From Coriobacteriaceae bacterium (lineage in GTDB: Bacteria; Actinomycetota; Coriobacteriia; Coriobacteriales; Coriobacteriaceae), in assembly GCA_025993015.1 (NCBI GenBank), contig DAJPFV010000001.1:2232001-2296000 (forward strand): a stretch of DNA of 64,000 nucleotides, given 5' to 3'. The translations under genes were made by a program, and so were the position numbers. Position 1 is the first letter of the stretch. Every line of letters begins with the position of its first letter. A model generated the notes under the pieces. That model saw only the letters and a program-made list of their open reading frames with translations. It was not told the origin of the DNA and searched no databases. Shown piece by piece: positions 52,186 to 60,862 of this stretch.

Positions 52186-53334
52186 ATGAGTAAGAAAGAA
52201 TGCATCGCGATGCTCCTCGCAGGAGGACAGGGCAGCCGATTGGGGGCACTCACCCAAAAGATCGCTAAGCCGGCGGTTAGCTTTGGTGGCAAGTTCCGCA
52301 TTATCGACTTTTCGCTGTCCAACTGCTCCAACTCGGGCATCGACACGGTGGGCGTTCTGACGCAGTATCGCCCCTACCTGCTGCATGCCTATGTGGGCTC
52401 CGGCGAGGCTTGGGATCTGGACAGCCGCGACGGCGGCGTGTCGATCCTGCCGCCGTACGAGACGCAGACCGGCGGCGCCTGGTATGCGGGCACGGCCGAC
52501 GCCATTACGCAGAACCTCGACTATATCAAGGCCAACGACCCCAAGTACGTCCTGATTCTTTCGGGCGACCACCTGTATCGCATGGACTACCGCAAGATGC
52601 TCAAGACGCACATTGAGAACAACGCCGATCTTACGGTGAGCGTTATGCCCGTGCCGTGGGAGGAGGCCAGCCGCTTTGGCATCCTGACCACCGACCCCGA
52701 GGACGGCCGCATCACCAAGTTTACCGAGAAGCCCGAGAAGCCCGATTCGAACCTCGCTTCCATGGGCATCTACATCTTCTCGGCCGACGTTCTGATCGAG
52801 GCCCTCGAGGAGGACGCTCTGGACCAGCGTTCGAGCCACGACTTTGGCAAGGACATCATCCCCAAGCTGCTCGGCGAGGAAAAGCGTCTGTACAGCTACG
52901 AGTTCCACGGCTTCTGGAAGGACGTCGGCACCATCGCCAGCTTCCACGAGACCTCGATGGACCTGCTGGGCAACAACCCCGAGTTCGACCTGTTCGACAA
53001 GCACTTCCCCATCATGTCCAACATCACCACGCGTCCGCCGCACTATATTGGTCCCGACGGCCGCCTGGACGACTGCCTGGTCTCCAACGGCTGCAAGATC
53101 TACGGCACCGCTCGCCACTCGATCCTTTCGACCGATGTCATCATCGAGGAGCGCGCCGTAGTCGAGGACTCCGTGTTGCTGCCGGGTGCGCACGTTAAGA
53201 GCGGCGCGCACATCTGCCGCGCAATTTTGGGCGAGAACTCCACGGTCGAAGAGGGCGTGAAGCTCGGCTCTGTCGATACCACCAAGGATACGGCCGTCGT
53301 TGGAAATGACGTCGTTATCGGGAAGGGGGAATGA
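52186..53334 (+). CDS. glgC: Glucose-1-phosphate adenylyltransferase
   Basis: 382 aa. MLLAGGQGSRLGALT (nucleotide site), KPAVSFGGKFRIIDF, GTADAITQN, SGDHLYRMDY and KDVGTIASFHE are catalytic-subunit motifs, followed by a left-handed beta-helix C terminus. It makes ADP-glucose, the donor for GlgA. AAGGAG lies upstream of the ATG. It ends 4 bp before glgD. Confidence 0.95.
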   Translation: MSKKECIAMLLAGGQGSRLGALTQKIAKPAVSFGGKFRIIDFSLSNCSNSGIDTVGVLTQYRPYLLHAYVGSGEAWDLDSRDGGVSILPPYETQTGGAWYAGTADAITQNLDYIKANDPKYVLILSGDHLYRMDYRKMLKTHIENNADLTVSVMPVPWEEASRFGILTTDPEDGRITKFTEKPEKPDSNLASMGIYIFSADVLIEALEEDALDQRSSHDFGKDIIPKLLGEEKRLYSYEFHGFWKDVGTIASFHETSMDLLGNNPEFDLFDKHFPIMSNITTRPPHYIGPDGRLDDCLVSNGCKIYGTARHSILSTDVIIEERAVVEDSVLLPGAHVKSGAHICRAILGENSTVEEGVKLGSVDTTKDTAVVGNDVVIGKGE

Positions 53335-53338
53335 TCCG

Positions 53339-54466
53339 ATGATCAATCGCAAGGCCATCGGTTACATCACCGCTAACTACTCTTCGACCTACGGCAGCGT
53401 GCTGCTCAAGGATCGCCCCATCGCGTCCGTCCCGTTTTTGGGCCGCTACCGCCTGATCGACTTTCCGCTGTCCAACATGATGAACGCCGGCATCAAGACC
53501 GTCGGCGTCGTCATGCCGGGCAACTACCGCTCGCTGATCGACCACGTGGGCTCGGGCAAGGACTGGGGCCTGGACCGTAAGAAGGGCGGCCTGTTCATGG
53601 TGCCCGGCAACGCGTATGGCACCACCAAGGGCGGCATGCGCTTCCTGCTGCGCGACATCATCTCCAACAAGACGCTGTTCCAGCGCTCGGACAAACCCTA
53701 TGTTGTGATGATGGGCACCAACATCATCTTTAACATGGACCTCAACACCATCATCGAGGCGCACGAGAACTCCGGCGCCCAGATGACCGTGGTGTACTGC
53801 AAGGCCACGCGCAATGTCGATGACGAGACCAAGCTGCAGATCAACGAGAACGGCCGCCTGACGGGCGTGAGCGCCGGCGTCGTGTATGGCGACAACGCCT
53901 CTATGGACTGCTGCATCGTCAACCGCGAGACGCTGCTCGAGATCATCGACCACTACCAGGCCGCCGACTATCTGGACCTGCTCGAGGCACTCCAGGGCGA
54001 CTTTGGCAACATCGACGTGTGCAGCTACGAGTACAAGGGCGAGGTCGTGGGCGTGTTTAGCGAGAAGTCGCTGTATCGCCGCAGCATGGACCTGCTCGAC
54101 CAGACCGTGGCCGACCAGCTCTTTGACCCCGAGCGCCCGATCCTGACCAAGGCTCACGACGTGCCGCCTTCGCGCTATGCGACCGGCAGCCACGCGTGCA
54201 ACTCGATCATCTCGGCCGGCTGCATCATCAAGGGCACCGTGCGCAACTCGATCCTGTCGCGCGGCGTCGTGGTCGAGGAAGGCGCTTCGGTGACCAACTC
54301 GATCATCAACCAGAGCTGCATCATCAAGAGCGGTGCCCGCGTTGAGAACGCCATCCTGGACAAGAACAACGTGGTGCCCGTCAACACCGAGCTTCGCGGC
54401 ACGCCCGAGAACATCCTGGTGCTGGGCAAGGCTCCGTTAACTTCCGATACCACCATCGTTCGTTAA
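53339..54466 (+). CDS. glgD: GlgD subunit of glucose-1-phosphate adenylyltransferase
   Basis: 375 aa from MINRKAIGYI, with AAGGGGG upstream. It resembles GlgC but the N terminus reads YITANYSSTYGSVLLKDRP in place of the GGxGxRL nucleotide site, so it is the non-catalytic regulatory partner seen in firmicutes and some actinobacteria. The beta-helix C terminus is kept. GlgC-GlgD heteromers are more active than GlgC alone in known examples. Confidence 0.93.
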   Translation: MINRKAIGYITANYSSTYGSVLLKDRPIASVPFLGRYRLIDFPLSNMMNAGIKTVGVVMPGNYRSLIDHVGSGKDWGLDRKKGGLFMVPGNAYGTTKGGMRFLLRDIISNKTLFQRSDKPYVVMMGTNIIFNMDLNTIIEAHENSGAQMTVVYCKATRNVDDETKLQINENGRLTGVSAGVVYGDNASMDCCIVNRETLLEIIDHYQAADYLDLLEALQGDFGNIDVCSYEYKGEVVGVFSEKSLYRRSMDLLDQTVADQLFDPERPILTKAHDVPPSRYATGSHACNSIISAGCIIKGTVRNSILSRGVVVEEGASVTNSIINQSCIIKSGARVENAILDKNNVVPVNTELRGTPENILVLGKAPLTSDTTIVR

Positions 54467-54497
54467 CATTGGCGTCGCAAAATAGCACGTAAACGGT

Positions 54498-54543
54498 AGA
54501 ATAGCCGCCCGGTTAGCGCCAGGCGGCTATTCTCGAATTACAA
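54498..54543 (+). terminator. Strong hairpin before glgA
   Basis: AGAATAGCCGCC and GGCGGCTATTCT form a perfect 12-bp stem with a 22-nt loop, between glgD and glgA. No T run follows, so it may be a partial terminator, attenuator or mRNA processing site. Confidence 0.5.
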
Positions 54544-54556
54544 CATGGGAGACAAT

Positions 54557-56881
54557 ATGGCTGATTCCAGCAAAAAGATGCAGATCGTGTTTGCCTCGGC
54601 CGAGTGCGCACCGTTTGTTAAGACCGGTGGCCTGGGTGACGTGGCGGGCTCGCTGCCTGCGGCGCTCGTTCGCGCCGGTGCCGAAGTCATCGTGATGGTG
54701 CCCAAGTACGCCACCATCAAGGACGAGTACAAGGCGCAGATGGAGCACTTCTCCGACTTTTACGTGAGCCTGGGCTGGCGCAACGAGTACTGCGGACTCG
54801 AGAAGCTCGAGCGCGACGGCGTCACCTATATGTTTATCGATAACGAGCGCTACTTTGCGCGCGACTATCCGTACGGCTTCTTTGACGACGGCGAGCGTTT
54901 CGCGTTCTTCTCCAAGGCCATCACCGAGAGCCTGCAGCACCTGCCGGCCGGCTTTGAGTGCGATATTCTGCACTGCAACGACTGGCAGACGGCACTGGCG
55001 CCCGTGTTCCTGCGCGAGTTCTACCAGGGCCTGCCGCTGTACGACCGCGTCAAGACCGTGTTCTCGATTCACAACGTGGCGTTCCAGGGCCAGTTTAGCG
55101 ACACCGTGATGGAGGACATCTTGGGTGTGGCACATATTCCGGCGGCCGCCTCGCAGCTGCGTTGCGACGCCTGCAGCATCAACTACATGCTGGGCGCCCT
55201 GCGCTATGCCGACGCCATTACCACGGTGAGCCCCACCTATGCCAACGAGATCCAGACGCCCGAATATGGCGAGGGCCTGGACGGCGTGCTGCGCGAGCGT
55301 TCGTACGCGCTGCAGGGCATTTTGAATGGCATCGACGTTGCGGGCTTTGACCCGGCGACCGACAAGCGCATTGCCGCCAACTACACCGTGGAGGACCGTT
55401 CCGGCAAGGCCGTGTGCAAGACCAAGCTGCAGGAGGAGCTGGGCCTCGAGGTTCGCGACGACCGCCCGCTCATGGTGATGGTCACGCGCCTGACGCGCCA
55501 GAAGGGCATGGACCTGGTCATGTATGCGCTCGACCGCATCCTTTCCGGCGGCGTGCAGGTGGCGGTGCTGGGCACCGGCGACCGCGACTACGAGGACGGC
55601 CTGCGCTACTTCCAGGACAAGTACCCCGGCACCATGGCCGCACGCATCGAGTTCGATCCTGCGCTGTCGCAGCGCATGTACGCCGCCGCCGACATGTTCC
55701 TGATGCCGTCGAAGTTTGAGCCCTGCGGCCTGTCGCAGATCATCGCCATGCGTTACGGCACGCTGCCCATCGTGCGCGAGACCGGTGGTCTGAAGGACAC
55801 TGTAATCCCGTATAACGAGTTTACCGGCGAGGGCACGGGCTTCTCGTTTAGTAACTTTAACGGCGACGAGATGGGCGACGCGGTATTCCGCGCGGCGCGT
55901 CTGTTCTGGGATAACCGCGACGCCTGGAACCAGCTGGTCACGCAGGCCATGAGCCAGGACTTTAGCTGGACGCGCTCGGCCGATAAGTATCTGGACCTGT
56001 ACTTCTTTATGCATCCGGAGATTGAGAGGCCGGCGGCTGTTGTCGACGAGCCTGAGGCTGCAGCTGAGCCGGTGACCGTTGAGGAGCCCAAGGCCGAGGA
56101 GAAGCCGGTTGAGGCTGAGCCCGCAAAGGCCGAGCCTGAGGTGAAGGCTGAGGTTGCTCCTGAGGCAGAGACCGAGGTCAAGCCCGCTGCAAAGCCCGCA
56201 GCTAAGAAGACCACGACTCGCAAGACGACGGCCAAGAAGGCTACGACAACCAAGACTGCCGCCACCAAGACCGCCGCAGCAAAGACGACTGCTGCCAAGG
56301 CAACGACCACGCGCAAGCGCACGACCGCCGCTGCCAAGAAGGCCGCAGAAGCCGAGGCTGCTCCCGAGGTAAAGGCCGAGGTCGCTGATGCCAAGCCGGC
56401 CGCCAAGGCTCCGGTAAAGACCGCTGCCAAGAAGACGACCACGACCAAGACCACGACCGCCAAGAAGGCCACGGCTACGAAGTCGACAACGACCAAGGCC
56501 GCTGCGACGAAGGCTGCTACGAAGACCACTACGAAGGCTGCCGCAAAGCCCGCCGTCAAGGTCGAGGAGGCGGGTGCCGAGCCCAAGGCCGAGGCAAAGC
56601 CGGCCGCCAAGACCACCACGCGCAAGCGCGCTACGACGACGGCCAAAAAGGCCACGACCAAGGCCGCTGCTCCCAAGGCAGAGGCTACGGCCGAGGACAA
56701 GCCCGCAGTAAAGGCCGAGCCGGCACCGAAGGCCGCTGAGGTCAAGACCGCTCCGAAGGCTACTGCAAAGACCGAGCCCGCCAAGGAGAGCCCGGTCTCC
56801 CCCGCCGCTCCGGCAGAGAAAAAGGCTCCGTCCAAGAAGACGTCCGTCCGCAAGGCCACGGCCACCCGCAAGCGCCGCTAG
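54557..56881 (+). CDS. glgA: Glycogen synthase with very long basic low-complexity tail
   Basis: 774 aa from MADSSKKMQIVF (GGGAG 5 bases upstream). GT5 synthase domain to about residue 485: KTGGLGDVAGSLPAAL (ADP-glucose site), HCNDWQTAL, VTRLTRQKGMDLVM and SKFEPCGLSQIIAMRYGT. Residues about 490-774 are Lys/Ala/Thr/Glu/Pro-rich repeats (KKTTTRKTTAKKA-like), ending TRKRR. The tail adds about 60% to the usual 480-aa enzyme. It extends alpha-1,4 chains from ADP-glucose. Confidence 0.95.
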   Translation: MADSSKKMQIVFASAECAPFVKTGGLGDVAGSLPAALVRAGAEVIVMVPKYATIKDEYKAQMEHFSDFYVSLGWRNEYCGLEKLERDGVTYMFIDNERYFARDYPYGFFDDGERFAFFSKAITESLQHLPAGFECDILHCNDWQTALAPVFLREFYQGLPLYDRVKTVFSIHNVAFQGQFSDTVMEDILGVAHIPAAASQLRCDACSINYMLGALRYADAITTVSPTYANEIQTPEYGEGLDGVLRERSYALQGILNGIDVAGFDPATDKRIAANYTVEDRSGKAVCKTKLQEELGLEVRDDRPLMVMVTRLTRQKGMDLVMYALDRILSGGVQVAVLGTGDRDYEDGLRYFQDKYPGTMAARIEFDPALSQRMYAAADMFLMPSKFEPCGLSQIIAMRYGTLPIVRETGGLKDTVIPYNEFTGEGTGFSFSNFNGDEMGDAVFRAARLFWDNRDAWNQLVTQAMSQDFSWTRSADKYLDLYFFMHPEIERPAAVVDEPEAAAEPVTVEEPKAEEKPVEAEPAKAEPEVKAEVAPEAETEVKPAAKPAAKKTTTRKTTAKKATTTKTAATKTAAAKTTAAKATTTRKRTTAAAKKAAEAEAAPEVKAEVADAKPAAKAPVKTAAKKTTTTKTTTAKKATATKSTTTKAAATKAATKTTTKAAAKPAVKVEEAGAEPKAEAKPAAKTTTRKRATTTAKKATTKAAAPKAEATAEDKPAVKAEPAPKAAEVKTAPKATAKTEPAKESPVSPAAPAEKKAPSKKTSVRKATATRKRR

Positions 56882-56917
56882 CCCACAGACGATCCAAAAC
56901 CTAATCAAACCCTATGT

Positions 56918-56944
56918 AAGGGGCGCTCCAACCGGGCGCCCCTT
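56918..56944 (+). terminator. Terminator after glgA
   Basis: AAGGGGCGC and GCGCCCCTT form a 9-bp stem about 37 bp after the glgA stop, followed by CTCTGTT. Confidence 0.75.
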
Positions 56945-56957
56945 CTCTGTTGATAGT

Positions 56958-57000
56958 TGGTAAAACGATTTTCTAGGACAACCGTTCGCCGATGGTAAAC
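56958..57000. promoter_or_regulatory. Candidate operators upstream of the GH13-GH77 gene
   Basis: TGGTAAAACG at 56958-56967 begins an imperfect palindrome with ATTTTCTA, and TGGTAAAC recurs at 56993-57000. They match half-sites before glgB and the HAD gene. A possible -10 TATACT lies at 57033-57038. Confidence 0.5.
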
Positions 57001-57099
57001 GGATGTTGTTTATACAGCCTGTGTACAACAGATATACTTACATCCTGTGCGTAAAGCCCATGGCCCGCAGGCCGTGATTCTATTGAACTGGACCGTACT

Positions 57100-60000
57100 A
57101 TGAGATTGATACACAACAGCCGTCTGCCGCAGTTTCGCACTCCGTTTGGCGCTGTGACCACTGGAACTTCCGTTTCCCTCTCGGTGATTTTGGAGGATGC
57201 CGACCCCAACCAGGCAACGCTTACGCTGCGCACCTGGGTCGATGAGATCGGTGAGTCTCGGTATCCCATGACGCACGAGGGCGACGGCATCTTTACCGTC
57301 GAGCTGGAGTGCGCCGAGCCCTGTCTTATCTGGTACAGCTTTATCTGCAATATCGAGGGCCAGCCCGAGGTTCGCCTGGGCGCACCGCAGGGCCGCACCG
57401 GCGGCGAAGGCATAACCTACGATTACGCCGAGGTGCCGTCATTCCAGGTCACCGTCTACAAACACCGCGAAGTTCGACCCGAGTGGTACGAGCGCGGTAT
57501 GGTCTACCAGATCTTCCCCGATCGCTATGCCCGCGACGAGCACTGGCGCGAGCGCACGCTGGCCGAGGTCGAAAAACCGCGCAACGGAATCCAGCGCCGG
57601 ATGGTCGAGGACTGGAACGAGCCGCCTGTGTACGAGCGCGCCGAGGACGGCTCCATCAAGACCTGGGACTTCTACGGCGGATCGCTCAAGGGCATCCAAG
57701 AAGACCTGCCTCGCATCGCCGAGCTGGGCTTTACAGCCATCTACCTCAACCCCATTTTTGAAGCCGCGAGCAACCACCGCTACGACACCGCCGATTACAC
57801 CAAGATCGATCCGATCCTGGGCACCGAGCAGGACTTTACCGAACTGTGTCAGGCGGCCGAGAAGCTGGGAATTTCCATCATTCTGGACGGCGTCTTTAAC
57901 CACACGGGTGACGACTCCATCTATTTCAACCGCTATGGCAACTACCCCGGCGTGGGCGCGTGGCAGAGCGAGGATTCGCCGTGGCGCGATGCGTTTTATT
58001 TCCACGAGGACGGCTCGTACGACTGCTGGTGGGGCGTGGGTAACATGCCCGCCATCAATGAGAGCTCCGAGCTGGTACGCGAGCGGCTCCTGGGCAAGGA
58101 CGGTGTGATCCGTAAATGGCTGCGCGCTGGCGCCCATGGCTGGCGCCTTGACGTGGCCGACGAGCTTTCGGACGATTTCCTGACCGAGATCAAGAAAGCA
58201 GTACTTGCCGAAAAGCCCGATGCGCTGTTGCTCGGCGAAGTCTGGGAAGACGCCTCCAACAAGATCAGCTACGGCCATCTGCGTCGCTATCTACAAGGCT
58301 CCGAGCTGGACTCGGCCATGGATTACCCCTTCCGCGACATGGTCATCGGCTTTTTGATGGGCTACAAGAACGCCTACCAGGCAGCCGAGGATATCGAAAC
58401 CCTGCGTGAGAATTATCCGCGCGAGGCCCTGTCCTGCGCGCTCAATCTGCTTTCGAGCCACGACCGTCCGCGCATCATCTCGGTGCTCGGCGGCGGCCCC
58501 GACGAGTCACAGCTGCCCGAGTGCGAGCGCAGCAAATGGCGCCTGGACGAGAACTCGATGGGCCTGGCCAAGAGCCGTTTTTGGCTTGCAACGCTCATGC
58601 AGATGACGTTCCCTGGCGTGCCTTCGATTTACTATGGCGATGAGTACGGCCTTGAGGGCTTGACCGATCCGGGCAATCGCCGCACGCTGCCTTTGAAGGA
58701 AGACCTGCACGACTTCGATACGCTCGCCATCCTTAAAAATGCCTCGGCCGTGCGCCGCGCGCTGCCGTTTATGGTTGACGGCGATATCAAGGCCTTCGCG
58801 CTCAACGACGAGGTACTCGCCTACACGCGCACCGGTAAAGACGGTGAGGCCGCGACGGTTATCATCAACCGCAGCCTGCGCAATTCACACCGCGTGACGA
58901 TTCCGGCGCTCGACGAATGTGCGAGCGATGTGATTAGCGGTCACGAGTGCGAGATTCACAATGGCACCGTCACACTCGATCTGTATCCGCTGGGGTCGTC
59001 GATCATCTATCACCACGCCGAGCAGCGTCTGCAAGAGCCGCTCGACCACGGCGCGGGCGTTGTGTGCCATATCACATCGGTGCCCACCGACGACGGCAAG
59101 CCCGGCACGATTGGCGCGCCCACGCGTCGTTTTATCGACCATCTGGCCGCTATGGGCATGCGCTACTGGCAGGTTCTGCCTGTCAACCCGACGGACTTCT
59201 TCCGCTCCCCCTATGCCGGGCCCTCGGCTTTTGCTGGCAATATCGACCTGCTGCCCGAGAGCCACAAGGAGCTGGCCGCCGACTTTGAGACCTGGAAGAC
59301 CCGCGGCGGCGAAGATGCCGATCCGCTGTATACCGCGTTTAAGCATCGCAATGCCGATTGGCTCGAGAAGTACTGCGTCTATATGGCGGTTAAGAAGTAC
59401 TTTGAGGGCGAATCGCGCCACGATTGGCCGGCAGATGTTGCACGCTACAACGAGCACCTGATCGACGACAAGCGCTTCCACGACGAGGCCGAGCTTCAGG
59501 CGTACATGCAGTACCGCTTTGACCTGGCTTGGTGCGAGCTCATGAACTATGCGCACAAGAAGGGCATCGAGGTTATCGGCGATATTCCTATGTACGTGTC
59601 CGACGATTCGGCAGACGCGTGGAGCGAGCCCGAGAACTTCTGGCTGTCCGATACCGGCAAGGCGATTGAGATTTCCGGTGCGCCGCCCGACAACTTTGCG
59701 CCCGAGGGCCAGGTGTGGGGCAACCCGACGTTTCGCTGGGACCACATGAAGCAGAACGGCTATAGCTGGTGGATGGATCGCCTGCGTCGTGCGTTTTCGC
59801 TCTACGACCGCGTGCGTCTGGATCACTTCCTGGGATTCCACAGCTACTTTAGTATCCCCGCGGGCAAGGCTTGCGCCGACGGTCGCTGGCTGGCGGGCCC
59901 GGGCAAGGACCTGTTCCAGACCGCCTACGACGAGCTGGGTCCGCTCAACTTTATCGCCGAGGACCTGGGCTATTTGACGCCCGGTGTTCGCGCCATGGCC

Positions 60001-60396
60001 TCGACCTGCGGCTTCCCCGGCATGGAAGTGCTGGAGTTTAGCGATTACGACGTTCGTTGCGGTGTGCATCCCACGCCCGGCAAGATTCTGTACACCTCGA
60101 CGCACGATACGTCGACGCTGGCCGGTTGGTGCACGCGCTCCTTTGCGGGCGGCGACGAACCAAGCGGTGTTGAGGTGGCGGCCAAGCTGATGAGCGACGC
60201 GCTGGCAAGCGACGCTCCCCTGGTGATGATGCCGCTGCAGGATGTCCTGGGGCTGGGCGACGACGCGCGCATGAACGTACCGGGCGTGGCCACGGGCAAC
60301 TGGACCTGGCAGGCTGACGAGGCCGACGTTGCGGCCGCTGAGGACAAAACCGCACAGCTCCTGCGCAACACGCATAGATTCTGGGGCGAAGCGTGA
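57100..60396 (+). CDS. Alpha-amylase family (GH13) - 4-alpha-glucanotransferase (GH77) fusion
   Basis: 1098 aa. Residues 1-640: neopullulanase/maltogenic-amylase-like protein with an N-terminal beta domain and GH13 barrel; nucleophile D351 (GWRLDVADE), acid/base E380 (LLLGEVWED), D455 (SSHDRPR). Residues about 650-1098: MalQ-type amylomaltase with nucleophile D908 (RVRLDHFLGF), E954 (IAEDLGYL) and D1003 (STHDTST). No signal peptide, so it acts inside the cell, hydrolysing and rearranging maltodextrins, probably in concert with GlgP. All six catalytic residues are present. Confidence 0.95.
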   Translation: MRLIHNSRLPQFRTPFGAVTTGTSVSLSVILEDADPNQATLTLRTWVDEIGESRYPMTHEGDGIFTVELECAEPCLIWYSFICNIEGQPEVRLGAPQGRTGGEGITYDYAEVPSFQVTVYKHREVRPEWYERGMVYQIFPDRYARDEHWRERTLAEVEKPRNGIQRRMVEDWNEPPVYERAEDGSIKTWDFYGGSLKGIQEDLPRIAELGFTAIYLNPIFEAASNHRYDTADYTKIDPILGTEQDFTELCQAAEKLGISIILDGVFNHTGDDSIYFNRYGNYPGVGAWQSEDSPWRDAFYFHEDGSYDCWWGVGNMPAINESSELVRERLLGKDGVIRKWLRAGAHGWRLDVADELSDDFLTEIKKAVLAEKPDALLLGEVWEDASNKISYGHLRRYLQGSELDSAMDYPFRDMVIGFLMGYKNAYQAAEDIETLRENYPREALSCALNLLSSHDRPRIISVLGGGPDESQLPECERSKWRLDENSMGLAKSRFWLATLMQMTFPGVPSIYYGDEYGLEGLTDPGNRRTLPLKEDLHDFDTLAILKNASAVRRALPFMVDGDIKAFALNDEVLAYTRTGKDGEAATVIINRSLRNSHRVTIPALDECASDVISGHECEIHNGTVTLDLYPLGSSIIYHHAEQRLQEPLDHGAGVVCHITSVPTDDGKPGTIGAPTRRFIDHLAAMGMRYWQVLPVNPTDFFRSPYAGPSAFAGNIDLLPESHKELAADFETWKTRGGEDADPLYTAFKHRNADWLEKYCVYMAVKKYFEGESRHDWPADVARYNEHLIDDKRFHDEAELQAYMQYRFDLAWCELMNYAHKKGIEVIGDIPMYVSDDSADAWSEPENFWLSDTGKAIEISGAPPDNFAPEGQVWGNPTFRWDHMKQNGYSWWMDRLRRAFSLYDRVRLDHFLGFHSYFSIPAGKACADGRWLAGPGKDLFQTAYDELGPLNFIAEDLGYLTPGVRAMASTCGFPGMEVLEFSDYDVRCGVHPTPGKILYTSTHDTSTLAGWCTRSFAGGDEPSGVEVAAKLMSDALASDAPLVMMPLQDVLGLGDDARMNVPGVATGNWTWQADEADVAAAEDKTAQLLRNTHRFWGEA

Positions 60397-60440
60397 TAAA
60401 ACGCCCGATATAGGGTACAGTTACAGACGTTTGAATTTTT

Positions 60441-60462
60441 GCGGGCAGAGTAATCTGCCCGC
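60441..60462 (+). terminator. Hairpin between the fusion gene and the zinc-ribbon gene
   Basis: GCGGGCAGA and TCTGCCCGC form a perfect 9-bp stem with a short loop and TTTGT after it. It probably ends transcription of the fusion gene. Confidence 0.75.
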
Positions 60463-60484
60463 TTTGTGCTGAAAAGGAAGTATT

Positions 60485-60721
60485 ATGGCGCGCTACGATT
60501 ACAAGTGCTCGAGCTGCGGCAACGTGTTTGAGGTTGAGCATCCCATGTCCGAGACTCCCGAGGTCGTGTGCCCGAGCTGCGGTGCCCCGGCGGCCAAGAC
60601 GTTCTCGGCCAGCGGCATTAAATTTGAGGGTAGCGGTTTCTACAACACCGACCAGCGAAGCGGCGGCTCCAGCACCAACGCCACGAGCGGCTGCTGCGCC
60701 AACTGCCCGCATAACCACTAG
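60485..60721 (+). CDS. FmdB-family zinc-ribbon protein
   Basis: 78 aa. MARYDYKCSSCGNVFEVEHPM and VVCPSCGAPAAKTFSASGI give two CxxC knuckles, the FmdB/CxxC_CxxC_SSSS ribbon. The C terminus is Ser/Gly-rich with CCANCPHNH. Putative regulatory or metal-binding protein with no established function. GAAAAGGAAG precedes the ATG. Confidence 0.88.
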   Translation: MARYDYKCSSCGNVFEVEHPMSETPEVVCPSCGAPAAKTFSASGIKFEGSGFYNTDQRSGGSSTNATSGCCANCPHNH

Positions 60722-60729
60722 AAACAACA

Positions 60730-60766
60730 CGGCCCCGCGATCAACATCGATCGCGGGGCCGTTTCT
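60730..60766 (+). terminator. Terminator after the zinc-ribbon gene
   Basis: CGGCCCCGCGAT and ATCGCGGGGCCG pair over 12 bp with an ATC-rich loop, followed by TTTCTTT. It lies 8 bp after the stop. Confidence 0.92.
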
Positions 60767-60789
60767 TTAGCTACCCAGGCATCACTATG

Positions 60790-60856
60790 AGTTGCGGTGA
60801 AATAAGGACTGTTTGGCGGGCAGAAGCCGCTATTCAATCCCTATTTCACCGCAACT
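60790..60856. repeat. 15-bp inverted repeat with structured 37-bp interior
   Basis: AGTTGCGGTGAAATA (60790-60804) and its exact complement (60842-60856) enclose a segment with GGCGG/CCGC complementarity. It lies between two convergent genes, after a separate terminator, and has no T run. It looks like an interspersed palindromic element. Confidence 0.65.
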
Positions 60857-60862
60857 TAGTCG

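Noticed and set aside
50890..53358. 822-codon minus-strand open frame opposite glgP and glgC
   Set aside because: It is antisense to two clear enzymes in a GC-rich region, has no family motifs, and its composition reflects codon bias of the opposite strand.
54527..56908. 793-codon minus-strand frame rich in Gly/Leu/Ser opposite glgA
   Set aside because: It is a mirror of glgA including the Lys/Ala repeats and has no independent evidence.
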